The position numbers were made by a program, and so were the translations under genes. This document shows, one piece after another, positions 1-9,352 of a stretch of DNA of 64,000 nucleotides. The first letter of the stretch is position 1. The number at the start of each line of letters is the position of its first letter. Source of the stretch: Pseudomonas sp. NCCP-436 (GTDB lineage Bacteria; Pseudomonadota; Gammaproteobacteria; Pseudomonadales; Pseudomonadaceae); NCBI RefSeq assembly GCF_019656335.1, contig NZ_BPLZ01000016.1, positions 1-64,000 of the forward strand, given 5' to 3'. Under the pieces are notes generated by a model. It was not told the origin of the DNA. It saw nothing but the letters and a program-made list of their open reading frames with translations, and did no database searches.

Positions 1-131
<131 letters not shown>

Positions 132-245
132 AAACTCCACCACGCGGCATGCTTGCTCCGGTATGCCGCGCATTCCCAGGCGAAGAACCCTACCCGGGTG
201 GATCTGCAGGCAGCATGGCCTGGACGGCGGCAGATCCTTATCGCG

Positions 246-269
246 ACGCGGCTTCGGCCGCGTTTTTTA
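246..269 (+). terminator. Rho-independent terminator after the aldehyde dehydrogenase
   Basis: A perfect 6-bp GC stem (CGCGGC / GCCGCG) closes a TTCG tetraloop and is followed by six T residues. It lies about 115 bases after the dehydrogenase stop. It separates that gene from the downstream GFA-family gene. Confidence 0.85.
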
Positions 270-346
270 TATTTCTGCCGTCATCGTCAGTTTCTCGGGC
301 TGTGCTAGCTTTCCCTGGTTCGATAACTCAAGCGGAGTACACCTAG

Positions 347-736
347 ATGGCACAGTTTCCGGGTGGCTGTTTGTGCGCAAAAGTCAGATTCGTCGCCCAT
401 GGAAGGCCCAGCCGCGTTGGAATCTGTCATTGTCTGGATTGCCGGAAGCACCATGGCGCGCTATTTCACGCTTCAGCGATTTTTGCCCGTGAGCAGGTGT
501 TGGTTGAAGGCGACACACGTGACTACCGCGGGCGTCACTTTTGCCCGGATTGTGGTTCCTCGGTCTTTTCCTGCAGTGGTGACGAAGTAGAGGTAAACCT
601 GGGCTGTCTTGACCGTCCGGATCAGTTCCGCCCCACCTATGAGCTTTGGGTTGTGCGACGAGAATCCTGGCTGCCGGCTTTCCCGCAGATGAAGTGCTAC
701 GAGGCAGATCGGGACTCGAGTAGCCGCCTTGAGTAG
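347..736 (+). CDS. GFA (CENP-V/GFA) family zinc protein
   Basis: A 129-residue protein with the zinc-binding cysteine pattern of the glutathione-dependent formaldehyde-activating (GFA) fold: CLCAKVRF near residue 8, CHCLDCRKHHG near 28-38 and CPDCGSSVF near 66-74. Members are small cytoplasmic zinc proteins. A few bind S-hydroxymethylglutathione, and most have no known substrate. The nearby aldehyde dehydrogenase makes a link to aldehyde handling conceivable, but a terminator lies between them. The length is normal for the family. The function beyond the fold is not established. Confidence 0.8.
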   Translation: MAQFPGGCLCAKVRFVAHGRPSRVGICHCLDCRKHHGALFHASAIFAREQVLVEGDTRDYRGRHFCPDCGSSVFSCSGDEVEVNLGCLDRPDQFRPTYELWVVRRESWLPAFPQMKCYEADRDSSSRLE

Positions 737-870
737 AAAAAACAGGGAAATTAGGGCGACCTGGATCTTTCTTTCGCCGTCTTGCCCGAGGCGCGGTAGG
801 CACAGTATGAAGCCGGCGGAATTGCCGGCCTGCAGCGCGTCGCTCCGGTTTCGGAGGAAAGCGCGCCGTT

Positions 871-2292
871 CTAGAGGATGACCTTGTCGCGCAGTTTCTC
901 GGCCGCCTGGTTGAGTGCCTGAATCACCCGCTCTTTGTCGAAGTTCTGGATGCCGTTGGTATCCAGATACATGGAGAAACCCGGAAGTTCATGTTCGATG
1001 TAGCTGCAGGTTGCGCCCAGGTCGCGGCGGAAGTCCACCACCTGATAGATCTGCACCGGTCGGCTGAAGCCCTTGACGCCAATCTGGCCCTTGTCGCGGC
1101 ACATGATTACGTCTTTGACCAGCGAGTAGGTCTCATGGGAGATGAGGATCTCCCCAGATTCGGCAGCGCTTTCCAGGCGGCTGGCAAGGTTCACTTCACG
1201 ACCGATGATGGTGTAGTCCATGCGCGTGTCGGCGCCGAAGTTGCCGACGGTGCAGTAGCCGGTGTTGAGACCCATGCGGATTTCCAAGGGCTTGGTGATG
1301 CCCTGAGCCCGCCACTGTTGGCGCAGTACCTTCATGTGCTTGCGCATGGCTATGGCCATGGATACTGCTGCTACGGCATCTTTCTTGGCACCGTTGCTGC
1401 TTGGATCGCCAAAAAACACCATGACGCAGTCACCGACGAACTTGTCGATGGTGCCGCCGTACTTCAATGCGATCTTCGACATCTCGTTGAGGTAGGTGTT
1501 GAGCAGATCCGTTAGCTGCTCGGCTTCCAGCTCCTCGGACAGCTCGGTGAAGCCCTTGATGTCGGAAAAGAACACCGTGAGCTTCTTGCGCTGGGTCTCC
1601 AGACGCACGCTCTTCTTGCCGGTGAAGATCGACTCCCACACCTGCGGCGACAGGTATTTGGCCAGATTGCGAGCCAGTCGTGCGGCCTTTTCCTGCTCGC
1701 GTTTGATGTCGGTGCGCACCTGGGCCAGGCGGATGCCCTGAACATTGACGAAGTAGGCGGTGATGCAGATGTACAGCATGGTGAACAGGATGCTCACCAG
1801 AGCGACCAGTGTCGGCGTATTGGGAGTGGGCTGGACGTTGGTTACTGCCGCGCATAGGGCCATCGCGCTGCCGGCGGCCAGTATCGCTATACCCAGGTAG
1901 CGCAGCCCGCCGATGACCAGGGAACTGAAGAACAGTATCAGCATGAACATCAGACTTGGCACCGTGGAGAACCCCAATAGCGCGCAGGCTGCACCTGAGT
2001 TCACGGCGTCGAGCAGCAGCAGAACCAGTTCGGTCTGTTGTGGACGCTCATGTTTGAAGCGGCGGCTGAAGTTATGTACCAGATGTGGGTAGAGCAGGGA
2101 GTAGGGCACTATCCAGAGGATGTCGTAGGTGAAGTGCCCCACGTAGATTCCGGCAGCGATGCAGGCTGCCGTGGCAAGGTAGGCCAGTACGCGCGAGTAG
2201 TATTCGCGCAACGGCGGCGTCGGCAGCCCGAGGACGCGGCTGGGTATGGCTGGCTTCATCTGCTTGGAATAGCCCCTGCTGGATTCTGGCAT
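871..2292 (-). CDS. cyaB: Class III adenylate cyclase with membrane N-terminus (CyaB type)
   Basis: A 473-residue membrane protein. An N-terminal block of about six hydrophobic helices (residues 35-195, MASE2-like) is followed by a short linker and a class III cyclase catalytic domain (about 225-420). The metal-binding aspartates are visible in FFSDIKGF and in KFVGDCVMVFFGD, and GREVNLASRLE follows. It converts ATP to cAMP. In P. aeruginosa the homologue CyaB supplies cAMP to Vfr. The start is uncertain: a Met at 2259 would give 462 residues, close to my recollection of the P. aeruginosa protein, and neither start has a strong ribosome-binding site. The gene is transcribed alone. Confidence 0.9.
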   Translation of the reverse strand: MPESSRGYSKQMKPAIPSRVLGLPTPPLREYYSRVLAYLATAACIAAGIYVGHFTYDILWIVPYSLLYPHLVHNFSRRFKHERPQQTELVLLLLDAVNSGAACALLGFSTVPSLMFMLILFFSSLVIGGLRYLGIAILAAGSAMALCAAVTNVQPTPNTPTLVALVSILFTMLYICITAYFVNVQGIRLAQVRTDIKREQEKAARLARNLAKYLSPQVWESIFTGKKSVRLETQRKKLTVFFSDIKGFTELSEELEAEQLTDLLNTYLNEMSKIALKYGGTIDKFVGDCVMVFFGDPSSNGAKKDAVAAVSMAIAMRKHMKVLRQQWRAQGITKPLEIRMGLNTGYCTVGNFGADTRMDYTIIGREVNLASRLESAAESGEILISHETYSLVKDVIMCRDKGQIGVKGFSRPVQIYQVVDFRRDLGATCSYIEHELPGFSMYLDTNGIQNFDKERVIQALNQAAEKLRDKVIL

Positions 2293-2467
2293 CTCTTGCT
2301 GGACGCCTGGACGGTCTTCAAGACCTGAGCCAGTGGCTCATAAGGCGGGGATCATAACCAAGCAGACAGGGCCAGCCAAGCACGCCCGCCGAACGGTGGC
2401 AATATGCAATCGTATGGCTGCTGGTGGCTTTTGCCGGCAGCGGGCGTGTCGGTAAACAGATGAGGAT

Positions 2468-2785
2468 TTAGAAGCGGATGCGTCCGGTGAAGGCATCCTT
2501 GAGCATGACCCAGTCGCCCATCAGGCTGTACAACGGATACTGGAAGGTGGCCGGACGATTCTTCTCGAATACAAAGTGACCGATCCAGGCGAAGCCATAA
2601 CCGACTACCGGCAGAGCCAGTAGCCAGAACCATTGCCCGCTGTAAAGGGCGTAGGCGAGGATTACCAGAACCAGCAGACTGCCAACGTAGTGCAGGCGTC
2701 GGCACACCGGGTTGCTGTGTTCCTGCAGATAGTAGGGATAGAACTCGGCGAAGCTCTGGTAGCGTTTGCTTGGCTGGTTGCTCAT
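2468..2785 (-). CDS. DUF962/Mpo1-like membrane protein
   Basis: A 105-residue protein with an N-terminal YQSFAEFYPYYLQEHSNPVCRRLHYVG motif region (residues 9-35) and two or three hydrophobic helices (about 34-75). It ends with a conserved NRPATFQYPLYSLMGDWVML segment. This is the small DUF962 form related to yeast Mpo1, an Fe(II)-dependent dioxygenase of fatty-acid alpha-oxidation; the conserved histidines HSNP and HYVG are present. Activity in bacteria is not demonstrated. An AGGAGG sits 5 bases before the ATG. It is divergent from the AraC-type gene. Confidence 0.8.
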   Translation of the reverse strand: MSNQPSKRYQSFAEFYPYYLQEHSNPVCRRLHYVGSLLVLVILAYALYSGQWFWLLALPVVGYGFAWIGHFVFEKNRPATFQYPLYSLMGDWVMLKDAFTGRIRF

Positions 2786-2912
2786 GGCATGCCTCCTGTC
2801 ACTGTCAGCACGAGTCTAGGCCGGATGTCCGGATCGGCCACTGACCCTGGGTGCCAGTTTAGTATCCTTCATCGCCAACCCTGACGTGTGATTGAGCCTG
2901 AGAAGCAAGACG

Positions 2913-3968
2913 ATGAGCGAAAGAACCACTTCGGCTAGCTGGGCGCTGGCCATCGTGCAGGCGCTGGAGCTGGGTGGTATTGATTGTGTCCGCCTGTTTG
3001 CCGAGTTAGATATGGATTATGCGGCGCTGAGCGACCCGGACGCGCGCTTCGCGCAGGACGCAATGACCCGTCTGTGGCAACGGGCGGTGGAGTTGTCGGG
3101 CGACCCGGCCATTGGCCTGAACATGGCGCAGGTAGTGCGTCCGGCATCCTTCCATGTGGTGGGCTATGCGCTGATGTCCAGTCGCAATCTGCGAGACGCC
3201 TTCACTCGTCTGGTGCGCTATCAACGCATCATTGGTGAAGGCGCGGATCTGAGCTTTATACCGCAGCCCGACGGTTACGCGTTGACCCTGACTATCCATG
3301 GCGATCGGCTGCCGCCCACGCGACAGAGCGCCGAAGCGTCGCTGGCTTACTGCCTGGCGTTCTGTCGCTGGCTGATCGGTCGGGCGTTGCGTCCACGTGA
3401 GGTTTTCTTTCAAAGTCCGTTGCCGGAGGACTTGCAGCCTTACCAGCAGGTCTTCCAGGCTCCGCTGAGGTTCAATGCCGGGTATTACGGGCTGATTTTC
3501 GAACGGGCCGATCTGGAAATGCCTCTGCCCAGTGCCAACGAGGCTCTGGCGCAACTGCATGATCGTTTTGCCGGTCAGTATCTGGCGCGTTTTTCCGGCA
3601 GCCGGGTCACCCATCAGGTACGCCAGGTGTTGTGCCGGTTGCTGCCGGAGGGTGAGCCCAGACGGGAGGTGGTGGCGCATGCGCTGCATCTTTCGCAGCG
3701 TACCTTGCAGCGCCGTCTGCAGGAGGAGGGCACCGGCTATCAGCAAACTCTCGACGACACCCGTCGCGATCTGGCCCAACAGTACCTTGGCCAGTCCGGA
3801 CTTACCCTGCTGGAAATCGCCTACCTACTGGGGTTTGCCGATCCGAGCAACTTCTTCCGTGCCTTCCGTCGCTGGTTTGGCATAACCCCAGGCGAGTACC
3901 GTACTCGCCTGGAGGCCGGAAGCCTCAGTGACGCCAGAATGCCGGAAACAGCAGAACCAGTACGGTAA
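2913..3968 (+). CDS. AraC-family transcriptional regulator (arabinose-bd type N-terminus)
   Basis: A 351-residue regulator. Residues 15-215 match the all-helical/beta N-terminal domain of the OruR/ArgR-like AraC group (SFHVVGYALMSSRNLRDAF). Residues 235-335 form the double helix-turn-helix, with HLSQRTLQRRLQEEG and the signature IAYLLGFADPSNFFRAFRRWFG. I chose the ATG at 2913 (MSERTTS); a TTG seven codons upstream (2892) is also in frame. Its 3' end overlaps the convergent trkH gene by 44 bases. The ligand and targets are unknown. The divergent DUF962 gene and the adjacent trkH genes are candidate targets. Confidence 0.85.
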   Translation: MSERTTSASWALAIVQALELGGIDCVRLFAELDMDYAALSDPDARFAQDAMTRLWQRAVELSGDPAIGLNMAQVVRPASFHVVGYALMSSRNLRDAFTRLVRYQRIIGEGADLSFIPQPDGYALTLTIHGDRLPPTRQSAEASLAYCLAFCRWLIGRALRPREVFFQSPLPEDLQPYQQVFQAPLRFNAGYYGLIFERADLEMPLPSANEALAQLHDRFAGQYLARFSGSRVTHQVRQVLCRLLPEGEPRREVVAHALHLSQRTLQRRLQEEGTGYQQTLDDTRRDLAQQYLGQSGLTLLEIAYLLGFADPSNFFRAFRRWFGITPGEYRTRLEAGSLSDARMPETAEPVR

Positions 3969-5379
3969 GGATTTCCAGACGGCCGAGCAGCATGCCCAGT
4001 GTCAGCAGCCACTTGGCCAGATCCGGCAGGGCAGCATAGTTGCCTGCCGGCCCGACCATCTCGCCCATACCCGGGCCAACTCCCGAAACCATCGCTGCGG
4101 CTCCGGTCAGGGCGGTGATCCAGTCCACGCCACACAGGGTCACTGCCAGTGCCAGCACGGCTATGGTGATGCTGTAGAAGAAGGCAAAGGCGAGAATCGA
4201 ACGGACGATGTCCTCATCCAGGCGATGGCGGTTGTATTGCTGCTTGATCACCTCTCGTGGGTGGATGAGCTGGCTGAGGTTGGCGCGCAGCAGAATGTAG
4301 GCTACCTGAAAACGGAAGATTTTCAGACCGCCGGCAGTGGAACCAGAACAGCCGCCGACGAAGCCGAGGTAGAAGAACAGCATGCTGGCGAATGGTCCCC
4401 AGAGTTGGTAGTCGCCCAGAGCAAATCCGGTAGTGGTCATGATCGAGGTGATGTTCACGGCCACCAGGCGCAGGGCGTCGAGCCAGTGCAAGTCGGAGCT
4501 GCTCCACTTCCATAGCGTCAGTATCAGCCAGCAACTGATCAGTAGCAGCAAAAAGCCCCGTACCTGTTGGTCACGCAGCAAGGCCCGGCGGTTGCCACGC
4601 AGCGTGGAAACGTAGAGCGCAAAGGGCAGACTGCCAAGAATCATCGCCAACACTGCAACCCAGTGCACCGCTGGCTGCTGCCAGTGCCCCAGAGAGGCGT
4701 CGTAGGTAGAGAAGCCACCGGTAGAGATGGCCGACATGGCATGGTTGATGGCGTCGAACAGGTTCATGCCCGCCAGCCAGAAGGCCAGCACTGCCAGGCC
4801 GCTGAGCCCGAGATAGGCCAGGATCATGTATTTGGCGACCATGTGCGAGCGCGGCATGACCTTTTCCGAGCGATCCGACGATTCGCTCTGGAACAGACGC
4901 ATGCCACCGATGCGCAGCATCGGCAGGATCGCCACGGCCATGCCGATGAAGCCGATACCACCGAGCCAGTGCAGTAGCGAGCGCCAGATCAGGATGCCCG
5001 GCGACATCTCATCTAGGCCATTGAATACCGTGGCACCGGTGGTTGTAATGCCGGACATGCTCTCGAAATAGGCATCGGTGATACTGGCTCCTCCGGCGAA
5101 CAGAAACGGCAGGGCAGCGAACATCGACACCAGCAGCCAGCTCGAGACGGTAAGCATGTACATGTCTCGCGGACGTAGCCGAGTTTGCTGCGGTCTGCCG
5201 CGGGCGATCAGGCCAAGCCCGCTCAGAATGGTGAGCAGGCTCGACCAAAGGAAAGCATTGATGCCCTGAGGCTGTTCGAAAAACAGCAGAGTGAGCACCG
5301 GCACCAGCATGGCCACGCCCAGGGTGATGAGAAAGATGCCGTTGACGAAGGCAATGATACGCAGGCTCGACAGCGGCAT
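3925..5379 (-). CDS. trkH: TrkH-family potassium uptake protein, second tandem copy
   Basis: A 484-residue integral membrane protein with four M1-P-M2 repeats. The filter-like segments are visible in SGITTTGATV, AISTGGFST, TTTGFALGD and the weaker fourth repeat SGVGPGMG. The GGCSGSTAGGLKIFRF signature of TrkH/TrkG lies near residue 335. It moves K+ across the inner membrane with TrkA as cytosolic gating partner; no trkA lies nearby. It begins 3 bases after the stop of a paralogue of identical length, so the two are almost certainly co-transcribed. Confidence 0.9.
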   Translation of the reverse strand: MPLSSLRIIAFVNGIFLITLGVAMLVPVLTLLFFEQPQGINAFLWSSLLTILSGLGLIARGRPQQTRLRPRDMYMLTVSSWLLVSMFAALPFLFAGGASITDAYFESMSGITTTGATVFNGLDEMSPGILIWRSLLHWLGGIGFIGMAVAILPMLRIGGMRLFQSESSDRSEKVMPRSHMVAKYMILAYLGLSGLAVLAFWLAGMNLFDAINHAMSAISTGGFSTYDASLGHWQQPAVHWVAVLAMILGSLPFALYVSTLRGNRRALLRDQQVRGFLLLLISCWLILTLWKWSSSDLHWLDALRLVAVNITSIMTTTGFALGDYQLWGPFASMLFFYLGFVGGCSGSTAGGLKIFRFQVAYILLRANLSQLIHPREVIKQQYNRHRLDEDIVRSILAFAFFYSITIAVLALAVTLCGVDWITALTGAAAMVSGVGPGMGEMVGPAGNYAALPDLAKWLLTLGMLLGRLEILTVLVLLFPAFWRH

Positions 5380-5382
5380 GAC

Positions 5383-6837
5383 TCAGTGCTTCCAAAAGGT
5401 GCGGGTGACCAGTACCAGCACGGTGAGGATTTCCAGGCGACCCAGCAGCATGCCGAGGGTCAGCAGCCATTTGGCCGCATCCGGCAGGCTGGAAAAGTTG
5501 CCGGCCGGTCCGACCACCGGGCCAAGCCCGGGGCCGACGTTGCAGACTGCGCTGGCTGCGCTGCTCAGGGCGGTCACCCAGTCCAGTCCGATTAGCGAGA
5601 GTGCCAGAGCCAGAACACCGATAGTAATGGTGAAGAAGAAGGAAAAAGTGATCATCGAACGGACGATGTCTTCGTCCAGTCGGTGGTTGTTGTATTGCTG
5701 ACTGATGACTGCGCGAGGATGGATGAGATGCATCAGGTTGGCCTTGAGCAGGACGTAGGCGACCTGGAAGCGGAAGATCTTCAGTCCACCGGCAGTGGAG
5801 CCGGAGCAGCCCCCGACGAAGGTCAGGTAGAAAAACAGCAGCATGGCAGAGTTGCCCCAGGCGGTGTAGTCGCCCAGGGCAAATCCGGTAGTGGTGACCA
5901 CCGAAGTGACATTGACCGCCACCAGACGCAGCGCCACTGACCAGTCATAGTCCGAGTTGAGCCACAGCCAGGTGCTGAGCACCAGCCAGCTCAGCAGCAG
6001 AAAGCCGATAAAACCGCGAACCTGCTGGTCGTGCCAGAGTACCTTGCGGTTACCGCGCAGGGTGGCGACGAAGAGCATGAAGGGCAGGCTACCGATGAGC
6101 ATCATGACCACAGCGACCCAGTGCACGGCTGGCTGTGTCCAGTGTGCCAGCGACTGATCCGAGGTGGAGAACCCCCCTGTGGAGATCGAGGCCATCGCGT
6201 GGTTGATGGCATCGAAGGGCGACATGCCGGCAACCCAGAAGGCGAAAAAGCCCAGCCCGGTCAGCCCGGTGTAGATCAGCAGCAAGTAGTTGGCCGCCAT
6301 GTGGGAGCGAGGTACTACCTTCTCGCCCCAGTCCGAAGACTCGGTCTGGAACAGGCGCATGCCGCCCACGCGCAGCAGCGGAAGAATCGCCACGGCCATG
6401 CCGATAAAGCCGATACCGCCCAGCCAGTGAAGCATCGAGCGCCAGAGCAGCAGTCCTGGAGAGAGGTCATCCAGTCCGACCAACACGGTGGCACCAGTGG
6501 TGGTAATGCCGGACATGGTCTCGAAGAACGCATCGGTATAGCTCATGCGACCGACCAGCAGCAGCGGCAGGGCGGCGAAGCTGCAGACGACACCCCAACT
6601 GAGGGTGGTCAGCAGATACATGTCGCGTGGGCGAAAGTGAGTCTGTTCGGGACGTCCGGGAAGCACCAGGGCAAGTCCGGCCCCCAGAGTGATCAGGGCT
6701 GACCAGGCGAAGGCGGAAAAGACCTCCGGCTGTGGGGACTGGAGCAGCGTCAGCAGGGGAATGGCCATGCCGACGGCCAGAACGAGAAGGAGGATGCCGA
6801 TGATAAAAGCGATAAGGCGTAACGTCGGCAAGGCCAT
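5383..6837 (-). CDS. trkH: TrkH-family potassium uptake protein, first tandem copy
   Basis: A 484-residue paralogue of the next gene and clearly homologous along its whole length, with long shared blocks such as GGIGFIGMAVAILP and FVGGCSGSTAGGLKIFRF. The repeat filters are SGITTTGATV, SISTGGFST, TTTGFALGD and CNVGPGLG. The linker regions and the fourth pore segment differ most. It is the upstream gene of the pair, with a 149-base leader shared with the divergent YkgJ gene. Both copies look intact. Whether the two form homodimers or mix is unknown. Confidence 0.9.
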   Translation of the reverse strand: MALPTLRLIAFIIGILLLVLAVGMAIPLLTLLQSPQPEVFSAFAWSALITLGAGLALVLPGRPEQTHFRPRDMYLLTTLSWGVVCSFAALPLLLVGRMSYTDAFFETMSGITTTGATVLVGLDDLSPGLLLWRSMLHWLGGIGFIGMAVAILPLLRVGGMRLFQTESSDWGEKVVPRSHMAANYLLLIYTGLTGLGFFAFWVAGMSPFDAINHAMASISTGGFSTSDQSLAHWTQPAVHWVAVVMMLIGSLPFMLFVATLRGNRKVLWHDQQVRGFIGFLLLSWLVLSTWLWLNSDYDWSVALRLVAVNVTSVVTTTGFALGDYTAWGNSAMLLFFYLTFVGGCSGSTAGGLKIFRFQVAYVLLKANLMHLIHPRAVISQQYNNHRLDEDIVRSMITFSFFFTITIGVLALALSLIGLDWVTALSSAASAVCNVGPGLGPVVGPAGNFSSLPDAAKWLLTLGMLLGRLEILTVLVLVTRTFWKH

Positions 6838-6986
6838 CTGCGAAGCACTCTGGCGAAAGGCGTAAAGGCGCCATTCTACCGCCGACAGGACCTCTGTAAA
6901 CCTGCAAGTCCGGGCTTTACAAGGTTTTTGCCGAGCATAAAAATATCGCTCGCGCCGGCGATCGCCGGTCTCCGAGTTGATCCAAT

Positions 6987-7358
6987 ATGTCAGAAGCTAA
7001 TCCCTGCCTCACGTGCGGTGCCTGTTGCGCGTTCTTTCGTGTGTCCTTCTTCTGGGGCGAGTGCCAGTCTGCCGGCGGTACCGTGCCAGATGACCGGGTG
7101 GTTCAAGTCAGCCATCACTATGTTGCCATGCGCGGTACCGAGAGCCGCCCGGCGCGCTGTTCGCAGCTACTTGGCGACGTTGGTTGTGGTGTGCGCTGCA
7201 CCATGTACGAGCAGCGTTCCAGCAGCTGTCGCGAGTTCGAGGCGTCCTGGGTGAACGGAGAGCACAACCCGCGCTGCGATGAAGCACGCAAGGCCCATGG
7301 CTTGCCGCCACTGACTCCGCCTATCCAGCCGGTGATTTCACCGGATCGAGTGGCCTGA
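6987..7358 (+). CDS. YkgJ-family cysteine cluster protein
   Basis: A 123-residue protein with the metal-binding cysteine cluster of the YkgJ/CxxCxxCC family: CLTCGACCAFF at residues 7-17, then CSQLLGDVGCGVRCTMY and CREF. Such proteins probably bind zinc or an iron-sulfur cluster; their role is unknown. The coding region is preceded by the leader it shares with trkH and followed by 79 bases before the nitroreductase gene. Confidence 0.8.
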   Translation: MSEANPCLTCGACCAFFRVSFFWGECQSAGGTVPDDRVVQVSHHYVAMRGTESRPARCSQLLGDVGCGVRCTMYEQRSSSCREFEASWVNGEHNPRCDEARKAHGLPPLTPPIQPVISPDRVA

Positions 7359-7437
7359 GCTCCGTCTGCACGGGTATTTCCGGCTGGTGAGAGCGAGCCT
7401 GCTAGAATGCAGACTCCCTGTATTCTGGAGAAGGTAA

Positions 7438-7998
7438 ATGGATGCTCTCGATGCGCTGCTCAACCGCGTTTCCGTTCCCCGTGTGCAGGATCCGGCACCA
7501 GACACGCTGCAGCGTGAACAGCTGTTCCGGGCGGCGCTGCGGGCGCCTGACCATGGTCAACTGCGTCCCTGGCGCTTCCTGACTGTAGAGGGTGAGGCGC
7601 GCGTACGGATGGGGGAACTTTTCGCCGAGGCGGTGCGTGCTGGCAATCCGCAGGCATCAGAGGAAGCCTTGAACAAGGCTCGTGGTATGCCGCTGCGGGC
7701 ACCACTGCTGGTGGTGGTGATCGCGCGGCTGCAGGCACATCCCAAGGTGCCGCACGAGGAGCAGGTGATTGCCGCTGGTTGCGCGGCTCATGGCATGTTG
7801 CTGGCCGCCCACGCCATGGGGATTGGTGCAGTATGGCGAACGGGCGATATGGCCTACGACGGTCACGTCGCGCGAGGCTTGGGTCTGACGGAGAACGAAC
7901 GGATCGTTGCCTATCTTTACCTCGGTACGCCGGAGCGGCCAGCGCGGCGCGCTCCGGATGTGGCGGTTGAGGACTTCGTCAGCGCCTGGAATGGCTGA
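7438..7998 (+). CDS. Nitroreductase-family FMN oxidoreductase (YdjA-like)
   Basis: A 186-residue protein of the short nitroreductase subgroup. FMN-binding features are AALRAPDHGQLRPWRF near residue 31 and a GIGAVWRTG stretch near 125, and the C-terminus is GTPERPARRAPD. The length matches E. coli YdjA (183). These cytoplasmic dimers reduce quinones or nitro compounds with NAD(P)H, but the natural substrate is unknown. GGAGAAGGT precedes the ATG. It converges on the sensor kinase gene. Confidence 0.85.
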   Translation: MDALDALLNRVSVPRVQDPAPDTLQREQLFRAALRAPDHGQLRPWRFLTVEGEARVRMGELFAEAVRAGNPQASEEALNKARGMPLRAPLLVVVIARLQAHPKVPHEEQVIAAGCAAHGMLLAAHAMGIGAVWRTGDMAYDGHVARGLGLTENERIVAYLYLGTPERPARRAPDVAVEDFVSAWNG

Positions 7999-8010
7999 TG
8001 ACGGCAGGCT

Positions 8011-9339
8011 TCAGGCGGTAGCCTGCCATTGTGGCAGGCTGAGCGAGGCAACGAAGCCACCGTCTGGGTGGTTGGCCAACTGCAGTTCGCCGCCGTGACG
8101 CTGGGCGGTACGGCGGGCGATGGCCAGGCCCAGTCCATGCCCCGAACTGCTTTGTCCGGGGGCGCGGAAGAATGGCGTACCCAGTTGCGGCAGGTGCTCA
8201 GAGTCAACGCCAGGCCCATGGTCGCGCACGCTCAGTATCACGCCTTCTCCCTGACGTTGGGCACTGATGATGATGGGCTGATCGACCGGGTTGAAACGCA
8301 GGGCGTTGCGTAGCAGGTTGTCCATTGCCCGCTCAAGCATTTCCGGCCAGCCGTTTACCAGCAGGCCTGGATCGAGCTGAATCTGCAGCTTCTGCTCAGG
8401 GGCCGTGAGTGGCATATCGGCTTGCAGCTTGCCGATCATGCCGGCCAGGTCGATCGGTTGTGGAGCGCCCGGATCCGCATCCAGGCGGGCCAGGGCCAGA
8501 ATTTCACTGATTAGTTCTTCGAGGCGGTCACATTCCTGTTTCAGTCGTGGCCAGAGCCTTCCCCGCTCGTCGTGCTCGGCCCGTTCAGCCAGGGCCAGGG
8601 CGATGCGCAGGCGAGCTAGCGGCGAGCGTAGCTCATGGGACACGTCACGCAGCAGTTGCCGTTGGCTGGCGATCAGGCCCTGCAGTCGCTCACCCATACG
8701 GTTGAAGTCCTTGGCCAGCAGGCCCAGTTCATCCTGTCTGGCTGAGAGACGCGCCAGGCTGTTCTGCTGGTAGGCGGTTTGACCAAGGTCGTGGACCGCG
8801 CCACGCAGGCGGTTCAGCGGACGGGTAATCGAAAGTGTCAGCAACAGGCTGAACAGGGTCAGCACCACCAACGCTATGCCCAGGACGCTGAGAGGCCAGA
8901 GCAGGCTGTTGCGATGCCAGGCTGTCAGTTCTCCGTGGGGAATACGGTAGATGAACAGGTAGTTCTCGCCGCTCGCCGGGCTGTTGTATTCGGAGGTCAG
9001 ACGTCGCCAGGGCAGACGGTGTTCGGTGCCGTGACGGGCTTCAAAGGCTGCTGCACGGGATGGGAAGGTGCCCTTGACCAGTCTTTGGCCGTTTTCATCC
9101 AGTACCTGTACATCGATGCGATAATTGCGCTTGTGCTTCTCCAGCAACAGCTGGGCTGCCGTTGCTCCTTGCTGCTCGTAGAGCTCGACCCACTGCTGGG
9201 GAAATTCCTGTAGAGCCGGGTGTCGGCTGAGGATCCAGGCGTCCTGATTCAGAGCGCGGCCTAGCAGTATGGCGAGTCCGGCGGCCAGGGCAATGGCCAG
9301 CCAGAAGGTGGCAAGAATGCGCCAGAACAGTGAACGCAC
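8011..9339 (-). CDS. CpxA-like sensor histidine kinase
   Basis: A 442-residue inner-membrane kinase. It has TM1 at residues 5-27, a periplasmic sensor of about 120 residues, TM2 near 148-168, a HAMP domain starting ITRPLNRLRGAV, an H box SHELRSPLARLR (phospho-acceptor His), an N box MDNLLRNALRFN, and G boxes DHGPGV and GHGLGLAIA. It resembles CpxA, which senses misfolded envelope proteins. It is the last of a same-strand set with the response regulator and Spy-like genes. A terminator lies directly in front of it, so its level may be set by read-through or by its own promoter. Confidence 0.88.
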   Translation of the reverse strand: MRSLFWRILATFWLAIALAAGLAILLGRALNQDAWILSRHPALQEFPQQWVELYEQQGATAAQLLLEKHKRNYRIDVQVLDENGQRLVKGTFPSRAAAFEARHGTEHRLPWRRLTSEYNSPASGENYLFIYRIPHGELTAWHRNSLLWPLSVLGIALVVLTLFSLLLTLSITRPLNRLRGAVHDLGQTAYQQNSLARLSARQDELGLLAKDFNRMGERLQGLIASQRQLLRDVSHELRSPLARLRIALALAERAEHDERGRLWPRLKQECDRLEELISEILALARLDADPGAPQPIDLAGMIGKLQADMPLTAPEQKLQIQLDPGLLVNGWPEMLERAMDNLLRNALRFNPVDQPIIISAQRQGEGVILSVRDHGPGVDSEHLPQLGTPFFRAPGQSSSGHGLGLAIARRTAQRHGGELQLANHPDGGFVASLSLPQWQATA

Positions 9340-9352
9340 GGCGGTTCCTCAT

